64,000 nt of DNA from Xanthobacteraceae bacterium 501b (GTDB lineage Bacteria; Pseudomonadota; Alphaproteobacteria; Rhizobiales; Xanthobacteraceae), in the NCBI GenBank assembly GCA_000378025.1, contig KB899087.1, forward strand, positions 2,976,001 through 3,040,000, written 5' to 3'. The notes below the pieces were generated by a model. The model was given only the letters and a program-made list of their open reading frames with translations, was not told where the DNA came from and did no database searches. Made by a program: the position numbers and the translations under genes. Positions 27,389 to 36,432 of this stretch are shown here, piece by piece (the stretch's first letter is position 1; the number at the start of each line of letters is the position of its first letter).

Positions 27389-27913
27389 GTGGCGGATTTC
27401 CACGCCTATGCCCGCGACGTGCTCGCCTTCGTCGAGGCGCACGCCCATTACGCGCCCTATGTCGCCTTCCTGCTCGCCTTCTGCGAATCCCTGGTCATCG
27501 TCTCACTGTTCGTTCCCGGCACTTTCGTGCTGCTCGGCCTTTCGCCTGTGATCGCCGCCGGCGGGGTGCCGCTGCTGCCGATCTGGGCGGCGACGGCGGC
27601 GGGCGCTGTGCTGGGGGACAGCGTGTCCTATTGGATCGGCTTCCGCCTGAAGGGCAGCGCGCGCCAGCGCTGGCCGCTCAACCGCTTCGCCGAGGGACTG
27701 GCGCGCGGCGAGCGTTTCTTCCTGCGCTACGGCGTCTGGGGCGTGTTCCTTGGCCGCTTTTCCGGCCCGCTGCGTTCCATGGTGCCGCTGATCGCCGGCA
27801 TGTTCGCCATGCCGCCGTTGCAGTTCCAGATGGTGAACATCACCTCCGCCATGCTGTGGGCGCTGGTGATGCTGGGTCCCGGCGCCGCAGTGGTGAAGGC
27901 GCTGGGCTACTGA
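27389..27913 (+). CDS. DedA family membrane protein
   Basis: 174-aa SNARE-associated/DedA protein with four or so membrane segments. Conserved pieces are FCESLVIVSLFVPGTFVLLG (E...PG motif), GAVLGDSVSYWIGFRLKG and FLGRFSGPLRSMVPLIAGM (the GRF...R...P.iAG signature). DedA proteins are implicated in undecaprenyl-phosphate or phospholipid flipping. It starts with GTG one base after the upstream stop, implying coupled translation; alphaproteobacteria usually have several copies. Confidence 0.88.
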   Translation: MADFHAYARDVLAFVEAHAHYAPYVAFLLAFCESLVIVSLFVPGTFVLLGLSPVIAAGGVPLLPIWAATAAGAVLGDSVSYWIGFRLKGSARQRWPLNRFAEGLARGERFFLRYGVWGVFLGRFSGPLRSMVPLIAGMFAMPPLQFQMVNITSAMLWALVMLGPGAAVVKALGY

Positions 27914-28011
27914 AGCCCGCACACAGCACGCCGGCTTGCGTTTCCTCAACGACACTGGGCGCGCCTTCCCCGACACAGGCGCAACCAAATCAGCCGAGGA
28001 AGGGCATCCCA

Positions 28012-28533
28012 ATGGCCAAGATCCACGAAGTGGAAGGCGACATCCTGCTGAGCGGCGCCGCCGCGATCGCCCATGGCGTGGCGCCGAACGATCATTTCGA
28101 CACCGGCCTCGCTTTGACGCTGCGCGAGCGATTCCCCTCGCTGGCCAAGGATTTCCGCCATTATTGCCGCATCGACAACCCCAAGGCCGGTGGGCTCTGG
28201 GCGTGGGGCGGCGTGGACGAGGAGGGCGGCGCGGCGCGCATCCTCAATTTGCTGACGCAGGAGCCGGCGGAAAACGCGCTCGGCCGGCCCGGCCGGGCGA
28301 CGACCGAGAATGTCGGCCACGCGCTGAAGGCGCTGGCCCGCCATGTCCAGGCGGAAGGCATTGCCAGCCTCGCTCTGCCGCGCCTCGCCACCGGCGTCGG
28401 CGGGCTGGACTGGGATGAGGTGAAGCCGCTGATCGAGCGACATCTGAGCGAGATCGACATCCCGGTCTATGTCTATGTGGTCTACCACAAGGGCCAGAAG
28501 GCCAATGAGCCGGGGCTGAAGGCGGCGGCCTGA
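28012..28533 (+). CDS. Macro-domain (ADP-ribose-binding) protein
   Basis: 173-aa single macro domain. The N-terminus IHEVEGDILLSGAAAIAHGVAPNDHFDTGLALTLRERFP matches the strand-loop pattern of the Poa1/TARG1-like branch, with the ADP-ribose loop in the GVAPND and LPRLATGVGGLDWDEVKPLIE segments. Such proteins bind or remove ADP-ribose from macromolecules. It is preceded by GAGGAAGGG. It is convergent with the BrnA/BrnT genes and shares a terminator with them; whether it belongs to a toxin system is unknown, since no ADP-ribosyltransferase gene is adjacent. Confidence 0.82.
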   Translation: MAKIHEVEGDILLSGAAAIAHGVAPNDHFDTGLALTLRERFPSLAKDFRHYCRIDNPKAGGLWAWGGVDEEGGAARILNLLTQEPAENALGRPGRATTENVGHALKALARHVQAEGIASLALPRLATGVGGLDWDEVKPLIERHLSEIDIPVYVYVVYHKGQKANEPGLKAAA

Positions 28534-28556
28534 GCCGGGGGGCGGCGCCAAAAAAC

Positions 28557-28587
28557 AAGGGCGGCCACAGGGCCGCCCTTTGCTTTT
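28557..28587. terminator. Bidirectional terminator between macro-domain gene and brnA
   Basis: Perfect 10-bp stem AAGGGCGGCC / GGCCGCCCTT with an ACAG loop. T-rich sequence follows on the plus side (TTTGCTTTT); A-rich sequence precedes (CAAAAAAC), giving T residues on the minus side. Confidence 0.85.
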
Positions 28588-28606
28588 CAATGCAACGCCT
28601 CCACGC

Positions 28607-28855
28607 CTATTCGGCGGCTTCTTTCGGTGGCTTGTCGCCGCCTGCCGGCTCGGCCAGCGCCTCCGCCCTCTCCCGCCGTGCCTTGGCGGGAAGCACCAGA
28701 TCGAATTCCGCAAGCTCGGCCTCGGTGGGCCAGGTCATGTCCTTGTCCCACGCCCAATGCGCGCGGATTTCATCGTCCGACATGGCATCGAACGGCGACC
28801 AGTCGACCGTCTTGGCCAACCGATCAGCTTCTTCCAATTGCTTCCTGGTAGGCAC
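28607..28855 (-). CDS. BrnA-like antitoxin
   Basis: 82-aa acidic protein. The core SPFDAMSDDEIRAHWAWDKDMTWPTEAELAEFDLVLP resembles BrnA antitoxins, which carry a MSDEEI..A..D.D.PPLT.EE motif, but the canonical DNA-binding ribbon-helix-helix region is not clear at the C-terminus, which is a charged KARRERAEALAEPAGGDKPP tail. GTG 28855 is proposed from GGAG just upstream; it overlaps the toxin gene by 32 bases, so the two are co-translated. Identification rests mainly on the BrnT neighbour. Confidence 0.68.
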   Translation of the reverse strand: MPTRKQLEEADRLAKTVDWSPFDAMSDDEIRAHWAWDKDMTWPTEAELAEFDLVLPAKARRERAEALAEPAGGDKPPKEAAE

Positions 28856-29105
28856 GGCGCTCCACCTCGTTCGCGTATCGGAAGGATATGGCGCGCCGAC
28901 GCCGGTTTCGCCATGTCCACGCGCACAGTAGCACATCCTCGCCATAGGCGGCGATGGTCTCGAACCGCGGCTCGCCGCGCGAGGGTCGGTCAAGCCGCGC
29001 TCGTCCATCGAAAAGGCGGGCGGCCAGCGGTAGCGGCAAACCGTGCTTGGCACGGTTCGCCGCGTCCTTGTCGTCGTCCCAATCGAAATCGTCCGTCTCG
29101 CCCAT
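28824..29105 (-). CDS. BrnT-family ribonuclease toxin
   Basis: 93-aa protein. The BrnT signature is present: FDWDDDKDAANRAKHGLPL at the N-terminus, then RPSRGEPRFETIAAYGEDVLL and the C-terminal ISFRYANEVERRAYQEA, which matches the I-S-x-R-x-A-x-x-x-E-R-x-x-Y ending of RelE-fold BrnT toxins. The toxin is the first gene, as in brnTA operons, and the antitoxin overlaps its end. Confidence 0.83.
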   Translation of the reverse strand: MGETDDFDWDDDKDAANRAKHGLPLPLAARLFDGRARLDRPSRGEPRFETIAAYGEDVLLCAWTWRNRRRRAISFRYANEVERRAYQEAIGRS

Positions 29106-29250
29106 AGACGCCCCGCACTGAGATGTCGGAACGATGTTAAGCTGAGTCCGCTGGAAAAAGCGCGCACCATCAGCGGCCTACCCGTTATCCCCATGGTTCA
29201 CAGCCCGGGACCTGTGGGCAGTCCAAAGATGTTCTGCTCCTCCAAACGCA

Positions 29251-29275
29251 CATGGCCGGGCAGAGCCCGGCCATG
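29251..29275. repeat. Short palindromic element C, possible ilvC terminator
   Basis: Perfect hairpin CATGGCCGGG-CAGAG-CCCGGCCATG, a single-palindrome version of the dispersed family. It sits 26 bases downstream of ilvC (minus strand) and may act as its terminator, although no clear T-run follows on that strand. Confidence 0.7.
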
Positions 29276-29300
29276 TCGTTATTCCCGAAGGCGAAAGACC

Positions 29301-30329
<1,029 letters not shown>

Positions 30330-30334
30330 CTATG

Positions 30335-31003
30335 TCATGCGTTGGTTTTTGGCAGGCCCGGCACGGGGTTGGCCGTGCCGTAAAGGGTGAGGAACTGGTC
30401 GGTGGCGCGGGCGGCGTCGGCCTCGATCTCGGCTGGCGTCAGGCGGAGCGTGTCGCCGAGCAGCAGCCGGATCTGCACGTCGCGGCCGACCAGGCCGATA
30501 AAGCTGCGAAAGGCGGTCTCGGTGTCGTCGAACGCGATCAGCCCGGCGTCGCGGCCGGCATCGAGCACCGGCTTCAGCCGGGCGCCGATGGCGAAGCGGC
30601 CATTGGCCAGCATGATGGCGCCCAGGCCGCCCCCCGGCGCGCCCCCGCCCGCCTGGGCGATGGCGAAGCGGTTCAGCGCGATCGAGGTCGGGCTGGAGAT
30701 TACCCCCAGCCAATTGGCGGCGAAGCGGATGAGGCTGTCGCGCAGAGCGAGGGCGTCGAGCTTCGTGCGGTCATAATTGCCGGTGCGGACCTTTGAGGCC
30801 TGCCAGCGCACGGTCGCGGTAAGAAGCCCCTCGCGATCGCCGAACCATTTGTACAGGCTTTCCTTGGAGCAGGAGGCGCGGCGCGCCACCGCATTCATGG
30901 TCAGCTCGCCGCCCTGCTCCACCATCAGCGCGAGCACGGCGTCGAGGACCGCCTGCTGGCGGTCCGTGAACGTCTCGTCCTGCGTGTCTGGGGGCGAAGC
31001 CAT
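30335..31003 (-). CDS. TetR/AcrR-family transcriptional regulator
   Basis: 222-aa regulator. The N-terminal HTH is VLDAVLALMVEQGGELTMNAVARRASCSKESLYKWFGDREGLL, a clear TetR domain, followed by a helical ligand domain with no recognised effector. It is upstream of ilvC on the same strand (14-base gap) and probably in the same transcript. An 18-bp near-perfect palindrome 14 bases upstream of its start is a likely autoregulatory operator. The DMT transporter upstream, on the same strand, is a possible second target. Confidence 0.9.
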   Translation of the reverse strand: MASPPDTQDETFTDRQQAVLDAVLALMVEQGGELTMNAVARRASCSKESLYKWFGDREGLLTATVRWQASKVRTGNYDRTKLDALALRDSLIRFAANWLGVISSPTSIALNRFAIAQAGGGAPGGGLGAIMLANGRFAIGARLKPVLDAGRDAGLIAFDDTETAFRSFIGLVGRDVQIRLLLGDTLRLTPAEIEADAARATDQFLTLYGTANPVPGLPKTNA

Positions 31004-31016
31004 GGGCGGAAAAGGT

Positions 31017-31034
31017 CCGTACCGTACGTTACGG
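31017..31034. promoter_or_regulatory. Probable TetR operator
   Basis: CCGTACCGTACGTTACGG, an 18-base palindrome with two mismatching positions, centred 22 bases upstream of the TetR start. Size and symmetry fit a TetR dimer site. Confidence 0.7.
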
Positions 31035-31085
31035 TTCTCCTACCGCAGCCGATGGCGCTCCGCAAGTGTTCAGGTGCCTGAGCCG

Positions 31086-32030
31086 TCAGCGGCGGCGAAA
31101 GGCGGCGAGGCGGGCCCGCCATGTCAAGGGCTGCGCCGAGGCCAGCGCGACGCCGGAGGCGGCCAGCGCCATGCCGGCCCAGGCAAGCGGCGGCATTTCT
31201 TCGCCGAGCAGAAAGAACGCGATCAGCGCCGAACAGGGCGGCACCAGGAAGAACAGCGCCGAGACCTTCGCCACCTCGCCGGCGCGGATCATGGCGAGAT
31301 AGAGCGAGATGGCGATCAGCGAATTGCCGATCACCAGATAGGCCAGCGCCGCCACGAAGGGGACCGACCAGTCGACATGGCCGTCATCGAGCAGGAGCGC
31401 CAGCGGCAGCGTGAACACGAAGCCGACGGCATATTGCACGCAGTTGGTCACCAGCGGGTGCTGGGCGATGCCGTGGCGCTTCTCGTAGAGCGAGGCCGTC
31501 GACATGGCGAGCAAGGCCCCGACCGCCAGCAGGATGACGCCGGGGGACGTGACCTCGATGGCGGCGCGCGAGACGATCACCAGCCCGGCCCCGGCAAGGC
31601 CGAGCAGCAACCCACCCCAGCGCAGCAGGCCGACCCGTTCGCCGGCAAAGACCGGCGCGGCAAGGCCGACCACGATCGGCTGCATCGAGACGATCAGCGC
31701 CAGCGCCCCCGCCGAGATGCCATAGCGGAAGGCGAAATAGCTCAAATCGAAATACAGCACCTGGATCAGGAAGCCGACGATGAAGAGGTTCAGCCATTCC
31801 CGCCCCGTCCGTGGCAGCGCCGGGCGGAACCAGGCCAGCAGCGGCAGCAGCACGACCAGCACCAGCCCATAGCGCATGGCCAAAAGGGTGAACGGCCCGG
31901 TGGAGAGGATGCCGATCTTGCCGACAGCGAAGCCGCCCGACCAGAGCAGGAGGAAGATGAACGGGGCCGCTATCAGCCACAAGGGCTTGCCTGCCGCCGC
32001 CGCCGGCACCGCGCCTGCACGCTCGCTCAC
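31086..32030 (-). CDS. DMT-superfamily (EamA) transporter
   Basis: 314-aa protein with ten predicted membrane helices in two EamA repeats (first LLLWSGGFAVGKIGI..., second LLAVGALLAMSTASLYEKR...). EamA exporters move amino acids, sugars or drugs; the substrate cannot be told. GTG 32030 gives MSERAGAVPAAAAGK just before helix 1; the frame is open further but reads as non-coding. It lies 82 bases upstream of the TetR gene on the same strand. Confidence 0.86.
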   Translation of the reverse strand: MSERAGAVPAAAAGKPLWLIAAPFIFLLLWSGGFAVGKIGILSTGPFTLLAMRYGLVLVVLLPLLAWFRPALPRTGREWLNLFIVGFLIQVLYFDLSYFAFRYGISAGALALIVSMQPIVVGLAAPVFAGERVGLLRWGGLLLGLAGAGLVIVSRAAIEVTSPGVILLAVGALLAMSTASLYEKRHGIAQHPLVTNCVQYAVGFVFTLPLALLLDDGHVDWSVPFVAALAYLVIGNSLIAISLYLAMIRAGEVAKVSALFFLVPPCSALIAFFLLGEEMPPLAWAGMALAASGVALASAQPLTWRARLAAFRRR

Positions 32031-32222
32031 GTTTCCCACGCCTCCGTCGCCTCGCGTGGCGGCGGTGCGAGGCACCGCGACGCACCCCGCGAAAGCGGCA
32101 TCTTCACATGGCTTGATCGCACAGGCCAAGAGTTCGTGTGCAACGCAGCACAGGCTTGGGGCTCGACTTTAGCCCTCGCGCCGTCCTATCCGGGACCGTC
32201 GACAGAAAACGGAGCCCCCGCC

Positions 32223-32783
32223 ATGCCCCTGCCGAACATGAGCCTGCCCACCGCCGACAACATCATCGCGTTCTGGCGCGAGGCCGGCCCGGAGCGCTGG
32301 TTCGCCAAGGACGACGCCTTCGATGCCGCCATCCGCGCCCGCTTCCTCGGCGCCTATGAGGCGGCCGCCGCCGGCACCCTGACGGGATGGGAGGAAACGG
32401 CCGAGGGCTGCTACGCGCTGATCCTGCTGCTCGACCAGTTCCCCCGCAACCTGTTCCGGGGCTCGCCGCAAGCGTTCGCCACCGACGCGCAGGCGCGCGA
32501 GGTGGCGGATGCCGCCATCGCGCGCGGCTTCGACCGCGCCTTCGAGCTGCCGGAACGGCGCTTCTTCTATGTGCCGTTCATGCACTCGGAGGAATTGGCC
32601 GACCAGCAGCGCTGCGTCGCGCTGTGCGAAGCGGCGGATGACGCGGAGGGCGTGCACCACGCCGTCATCCATCACGACATCATCCGCGATTTCGGCCGCT
32701 TCCCGCACCGCAATCCGGTGCTCGGCCGCGACACCTCGCCGGAAGAACACGCTTTCCTCAACGCCGGCGGCTTCGCCGGCTGA
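32223..32783 (+). CDS. DUF924 family protein
   Basis: 186-aa cytosolic protein. The family blocks are IIAFWREAGPERWFAKDDAFDAAIRARF, LILLLDQFPRNLFRGSPQAFATD and VPFMHSEELADQQRCVAL, ending in GRFPHRNPVLGRDTSPEE. The fold is a TPR-like helical bundle; no biochemical role is established. It stands alone, divergent from the DMT gene and convergent with ilvH. Confidence 0.92.
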   Translation: MPLPNMSLPTADNIIAFWREAGPERWFAKDDAFDAAIRARFLGAYEAAAAGTLTGWEETAEGCYALILLLDQFPRNLFRGSPQAFATDAQAREVADAAIARGFDRAFELPERRFFYVPFMHSEELADQQRCVALCEAADDAEGVHHAVIHHDIIRDFGRFPHRNPVLGRDTSPEEHAFLNAGGFAG

Positions 32784-32820
32784 CGAAAGGCGCGGCACGC
32801 GAGGGCGCCGCGCCTGTCCT

Positions 32821-33336
32821 TTACATACCCTCGGCGCCACGCCCAATGGCGGCGACGCCGGTACGCGAGACCTCGACCAGGCCGAGCGGCTCCAGCAGCG
32901 AGACGAACTGGTCGATCTTTTCCGGCTTGCCGGTGATCTCGAACACGAAGCTCTCCAGCGTGGTGTCCACCGTGCGGGCGCGAAAACTGTCGGCGATCAG
33001 CAGCGCTTCCTGGCGCAGCTCGCCCTTGCCGCGCACCTTGATCAGCGCCAGCTCGCGCTCCACCGATTTGCCGGCGACGGTGAGATCGACCACCCGATGC
33101 ACCGGCACCAGCCGGTCGAGCTGGCTCTTGATCTGCTCGATGATCGGCGGCGCGCCCGTGGTCACGACGGTGATGCGCGAGAGGTGCGAGGCGTGGCTGA
33201 CCTCGGAGACGGTCAGGCTGTCAATATTGTAGCCGCGCCCGGAAAACAGGCCGACGATGCGGGCGAGAACGCCCGGCTCATTGTCGACCAGCATGGAAAG
33301 GGTGTGGCGCTCGGCGGGCTCGATGACGGGAGGCAT
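32821..33336 (-). CDS. ilvH: Acetolactate synthase small (regulatory) subunit
   Basis: 171-aa regulatory subunit. The N-terminal ACT domain (HTLSMLVDNEPGVLARIVGLFSGRGYNIDSLTVSEV) binds valine for feedback inhibition and the C-terminal half carries ITGKPEKIDQFVSLLEPLGLVEVSRTG. It lies downstream of ilvB on the same strand, with a 158-base gap that contains palindromic element D. Confidence 0.97.
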   Translation of the reverse strand: MPPVIEPAERHTLSMLVDNEPGVLARIVGLFSGRGYNIDSLTVSEVSHASHLSRITVVTTGAPPIIEQIKSQLDRLVPVHRVVDLTVAGKSVERELALIKVRGKGELRQEALLIADSFRARTVDTTLESFVFEITGKPEKIDQFVSLLEPLGLVEVSRTGVAAIGRGAEGM

Positions 33337-33384
33337 GGGGCACTCTGAAACGGGGGCTGCTGAAAGGCGAAAGATCCATCATTC

Positions 33385-33465
33385 CTCATGGCCGGGCTTG
33401 ACCCGGCCACCCAGATTTCGGCTTCACCCGGACACTGGGTCCCCGGGACAAGCCCGGGGATGAGG
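33385..33465. repeat. Dispersed palindromic element D
   Basis: First arm pair TGGCCGGGCTTGACCCGGCCA (33389 on), then after a spacer GTCCCCGGGACAAGCCCGGGGATGAGG (to 33465). It is located inside the ilvB-ilvH transcription unit, where it could affect RNA stability between the large and small subunits. Confidence 0.85.
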
Positions 33466-33494
33466 GAAGGAAGCGAAGGCGGCGAAAACCCGCC

Positions 33495-35255
33495 TCACAC
33501 CAGCATCTTGCCTTCCTCGTCGATGGCCTCGTCCAGCGCCTCGGGATGATCGGGCATGATCATCTCGTTGTGCGGCTTGCCCGAGGGGATCATCGGCAGC
33601 ACGTTCTCGGTCTTGTCGACGAGGCAGTCGAACAGCACCGGGCGGTTGACGTTGATCATCTCGTGGATCGCCCCGTCGAGATCGGCCGGGTTGGCGCAGC
33701 GGATGCCGACGCCGCCATAGGCTTCGGCCAGCTTGACGAAGTCCGGCAGCGATTCCGAATAGGAATGCGAGTAGCGCCCGCCATGCAGCAGATCCTGCCA
33801 CTGGCGCACCATGCCCATATATTCATTGTTGAGCACGAAGATCTTCACCGGCAGGTCGAACTGCAGCGCGGTCGACATTTCCTGCAGGCACATCTGGATC
33901 GAGGCCTCGCCGGCGATGTCGATGACGAGGCTTTCGGGATGGGCCACCTGCACGCCGATCGCCGCCGGCAGGCCATAGCCCATGGTGCCGAGGCCGCCGG
34001 AGGTCATCCAGCGGTTCGGCTCCTCGAAGTGGAAGTGCTGCGCCGCCCACATCTGGTGCTGGCCGACCTCTGTGGTGATGTAGACGTCCTTGTCCTTCAC
34101 CTGGTCGTACAGCGCCTTGATCGCCTGCTGCGGCTTGATGATGCTGCTGGAAGGCTGGAACGCCAGCGACTTGCGGGCGCGCCACTTGTCGATCTGCCCC
34201 CACCAGCCGGCGAGCGCGCGCCGGTCCGGCTCGGCCTTCATGCCGCGCCAGACGGTGAGGATATCCTCCAGCACATGCTTCACATCGCCAATGATCGGCA
34301 GGTCGACCTTGACGTTCTTGTTGATCGAGGACGGGTCGATATCGATGTGGATCTTCTTGGAATCCGGCGAGAAGGCGTCGAGGCGGCCGGTGATGCGGTC
34401 GTCGAAGCGCGCGCCGATGCACACCATGACGTCGCAATCATGCATCGCCATGTTCGCCTCATAGGTGCCGTGCATGCCCAGCATGCCCAGCCACTGCTTG
34501 TCCGAGGCCGGGAAGGCGCCGAGCCCCATCAGCGTGGACGTGACCGGATAGCCGGACAGGCGGGCGAACTCGCGCAGCACGCGGCTGGCCTCCGGGCCGG
34601 AATTGATCACGCCGCCGCCGGTGTAGAGGATCGGCCGCTTGGCCTTGGCCAGCATCTCGACGGCGGTCTTGATCTTCTCCGGATCGCCCTTCAGGCGCGG
34701 CTGATAGGTGCGGTGCTGGATGTTCTCCGGCCCGACATACATGCCCTTGGCGAACTGCACATCCTTCGGAATGTCGACGACGACCGGACCCGGCCTGCCG
34801 TTCTGCGCGACATAGAACGCCTCGTGCATGACGCGGGCGAGGTCGTTGATGTCTCGGACGAGGTAGTTGTGCTTGGTGCAGGGCCGGGTGATGCCGACCG
34901 TGTCGCATTCCTGGAAGGCGTCCGAGCCAATGAGATGGGTCGGGACCTGGCCGGTGATGCAGACCAGCGGAATGGAATCGAGCAGCGCGTCGGTCAGGCC
35001 CGTCACGGCATTGGTGGCGCCGGGGCCGGATGTGACGAGCACCACGCCCACCTTGCCGGAGGAGCGGGCATAGCCCTCCGCCATGTGAACCGCGCCCTGC
35101 TCGTGCCGCACGAGAATGTGCTTCACCTGGTTCTGGTGGAACATGGCGTCATAGATCGGCAGCACCGCGCCGCCGGGATAGCCGAACATGTGCTCGACAC
35201 CCTGATCGATCAGGGCCTGCATCACCATTTCGGCGCCGGTCATCTCGCGCATCAT
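33495..35255 (-). CDS. ilvB: Acetolactate synthase large (catalytic) subunit
   Basis: 586-aa ThDP enzyme for the first common step of branched-chain amino-acid synthesis. The catalytic Glu is in RHEQGAVHMAEGYAR (activates ThDP), FAD region GMHGTYEANMAMHDCDVMVCIGARFDDR, and the ThDP/Mg block reads VIDIAGEASIQM, where the usual GDGS/GDAS is GEAS. ATG 35255 follows AAGGAAC; a second Met is adjacent. An 18-codon leader peptide and an attenuator lie upstream. Confidence 0.97.
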   Translation of the reverse strand: MMREMTGAEMVMQALIDQGVEHMFGYPGGAVLPIYDAMFHQNQVKHILVRHEQGAVHMAEGYARSSGKVGVVLVTSGPGATNAVTGLTDALLDSIPLVCITGQVPTHLIGSDAFQECDTVGITRPCTKHNYLVRDINDLARVMHEAFYVAQNGRPGPVVVDIPKDVQFAKGMYVGPENIQHRTYQPRLKGDPEKIKTAVEMLAKAKRPILYTGGGVINSGPEASRVLREFARLSGYPVTSTLMGLGAFPASDKQWLGMLGMHGTYEANMAMHDCDVMVCIGARFDDRITGRLDAFSPDSKKIHIDIDPSSINKNVKVDLPIIGDVKHVLEDILTVWRGMKAEPDRRALAGWWGQIDKWRARKSLAFQPSSSIIKPQQAIKALYDQVKDKDVYITTEVGQHQMWAAQHFHFEEPNRWMTSGGLGTMGYGLPAAIGVQVAHPESLVIDIAGEASIQMCLQEMSTALQFDLPVKIFVLNNEYMGMVRQWQDLLHGGRYSHSYSESLPDFVKLAEAYGGVGIRCANPADLDGAIHEMINVNRPVLFDCLVDKTENVLPMIPSGKPHNEMIMPDHPEALDEAIDEEGKMLV

Positions 35256-35317
35256 GGTCTTGTTCCTTTTTACGCTCGTCGTCTCTTGCGTCGTGTGCGG
35301 AAGGGTCGAAGGGAGGG

Positions 35318-35347
35318 CCAGAAAATCAAAAGGCCCCGTCAGGGGCC
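35318..35347 (-). terminator. Attenuator terminator of ilvB
   Basis: On the minus strand GGCCCC-TGAC-GGGGCC (35342-35347 with 35332-35337) is followed by TTTTGATTTTC. It lies between the leader peptide stop (35381) and the ilvB start (35255). Upstream segments can pair in two ways: GCGCGTC (leader) with GACGCGC just before the terminator, and GCGGAG with CTCCGC overlapping the leader stop, giving the mutually exclusive folds that attenuation needs. Confidence 0.78.
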
Positions 35348-35380
35348 ATTTCCGCGCGTCACCGTTGAGCGGAGAAGCCG

Positions 35381-35437
35381 TTAGGCCAACTCCGCGGCGA
35401 CGCGCCGTCCTACGATAAGGGTAATATTCTTGCGCAT
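35381..35437 (-). CDS. ilvB leader peptide (attenuation)
   Basis: An 18-residue ORF, MRKNITLIVGRRVAAELA, begins at ATG 35437 with AAGGAG ten bases upstream. Seven of its 18 residues are Ile, Leu or Val (I, L, I, V, V, L and a final L-A run), the products of the pathway. Ribosome stalling at these codons when branched-chain aminoacyl-tRNA is scarce would favour the antiterminator. Too short for ordinary gene finding; leader peptides of this kind are known before ilv genes in proteobacteria. Confidence 0.82.
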   Translation of the reverse strand: MRKNITLIVGRRVAAELA

Positions 35438-35597
35438 TGCGGCGCCGCTCCTTCGTAAAGTTGCGCGAGCTGTACAGGGACCCCGCGCAGGCGTCAAGAC
35501 GCTCGGTGTCGTGAGGCGAAGAATGTAAGACGATAGCGCACTTTTCGTGGCGGATGAACGCCGCTATACCGCGTGCAGGAACAGGGAGTTGGCGTTC

Positions 35598-36413
35598 ATG
35601 ACGCAGATGCGGCTCGTCGTCGTCGGGGCCTCGGGCCGCATGGGCCGGGTGCTGGTGCGCGCCATCAGCGAGGCGCCCGATCTCATGCTGGTCGGCGCCG
35701 TCGACCAGCCCGGCAGCGAATTCCTCGGCCGCGACGCCGGCGAGCTCGCCGGCCTGCCGCCGCTCGGCCTCAAGGTCTCCGACGACCCGTTGACCCTGTT
35801 CGCCGCCGCCGACGGGGTGATCGACTTCACCATTCCCGCCGCCAGCGTCGCCTATGCCGCCTTCGCGGCGCAGGCGCGGATTGTCCATGTCATCGGCACG
35901 ACAGGCTTCTCTGCCGAGGACGAGGCGCGGATCGCCGCCGCTTCGCGCCATGCCGCCCTGGTCCGCTCGGGCAATATGAGCCTGGGCGTGAACCTGCTCT
36001 CCGCGCTGGTGCGGCGCGTGGCGCGCACGCTTGATGAGGATTTCGACATCGAGATCGTCGAGATGCACCACAACCGCAAGATCGACGCTCCTTCGGGCAC
36101 CGCGCTGCTTCTGGGCGAGGCGGCGGCGCAGGGGCGCGGGGTGAGCCTGGAGGAGAACGGCGTGTTCACCCGCCACGGCGTCACCGGCCCGCGCCAGCCG
36201 GGCGATATCGGCTTCGCCACCTTGCGCGGCGGCACGGTGGTGGGCGAGCACAATGTGATCTTCGCCGGTGCCGGCGAGCGGATCGAACTCGCCCACAAGG
36301 CCGAGGATCGCGGCATCTTCGCCCGCGGGGCGCTGGCCGCCGCCCGCTGGGCGCGCGGGCGCAAGCCCGGCCTCTATTCCATGACCGATGTCCTCGGCCT
36401 CACCGATTTCTGA
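35598..36413 (+). CDS. dapB: 4-hydroxy-tetrahydrodipicolinate reductase
   Basis: 271-aa NAD(P)H enzyme of lysine and diaminopimelate synthesis. The N-terminal Rossmann motif is [14 protein letters not shown]; the catalytic region [21 protein letters not shown] contains the His-His and Lys expected, and [23 protein letters not shown] is the tetramerisation segment. ATG 35598 gives [12 protein letters not shown]. It precedes gpmA by 19 bases, a pairing frequent in Rhizobiales. Confidence 0.96.
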   Translation: MTQMRLVVVGASGRMGRVLVRAISEAPDLMLVGAVDQPGSEFLGRDAGELAGLPPLGLKVSDDPLTLFAAADGVIDFTIPAASVAYAAFAAQARIVHVIGTTGFSAEDEARIAAASRHAALVRSGNMSLGVNLLSALVRRVARTLDEDFDIEIVEMHHNRKIDAPSGTALLLGEAAAQGRGVSLEENGVFTRHGVTGPRQPGDIGFATLRGGTVVGEHNVIFAGAGERIELAHKAEDRGIFARGALAAARWARGRKPGLYSMTDVLGLTDF

Positions 36414-36432
36414 TCCCCCGGAGAACGACCCG

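Noticed and set aside
30777-32783. A 668-residue plus-strand frame ending in the DUF924 gene
   Set aside because: Its first 480 residues are Arg/Gln/His-rich antisense of the DMT and TetR genes; the real start is ATG 32223.
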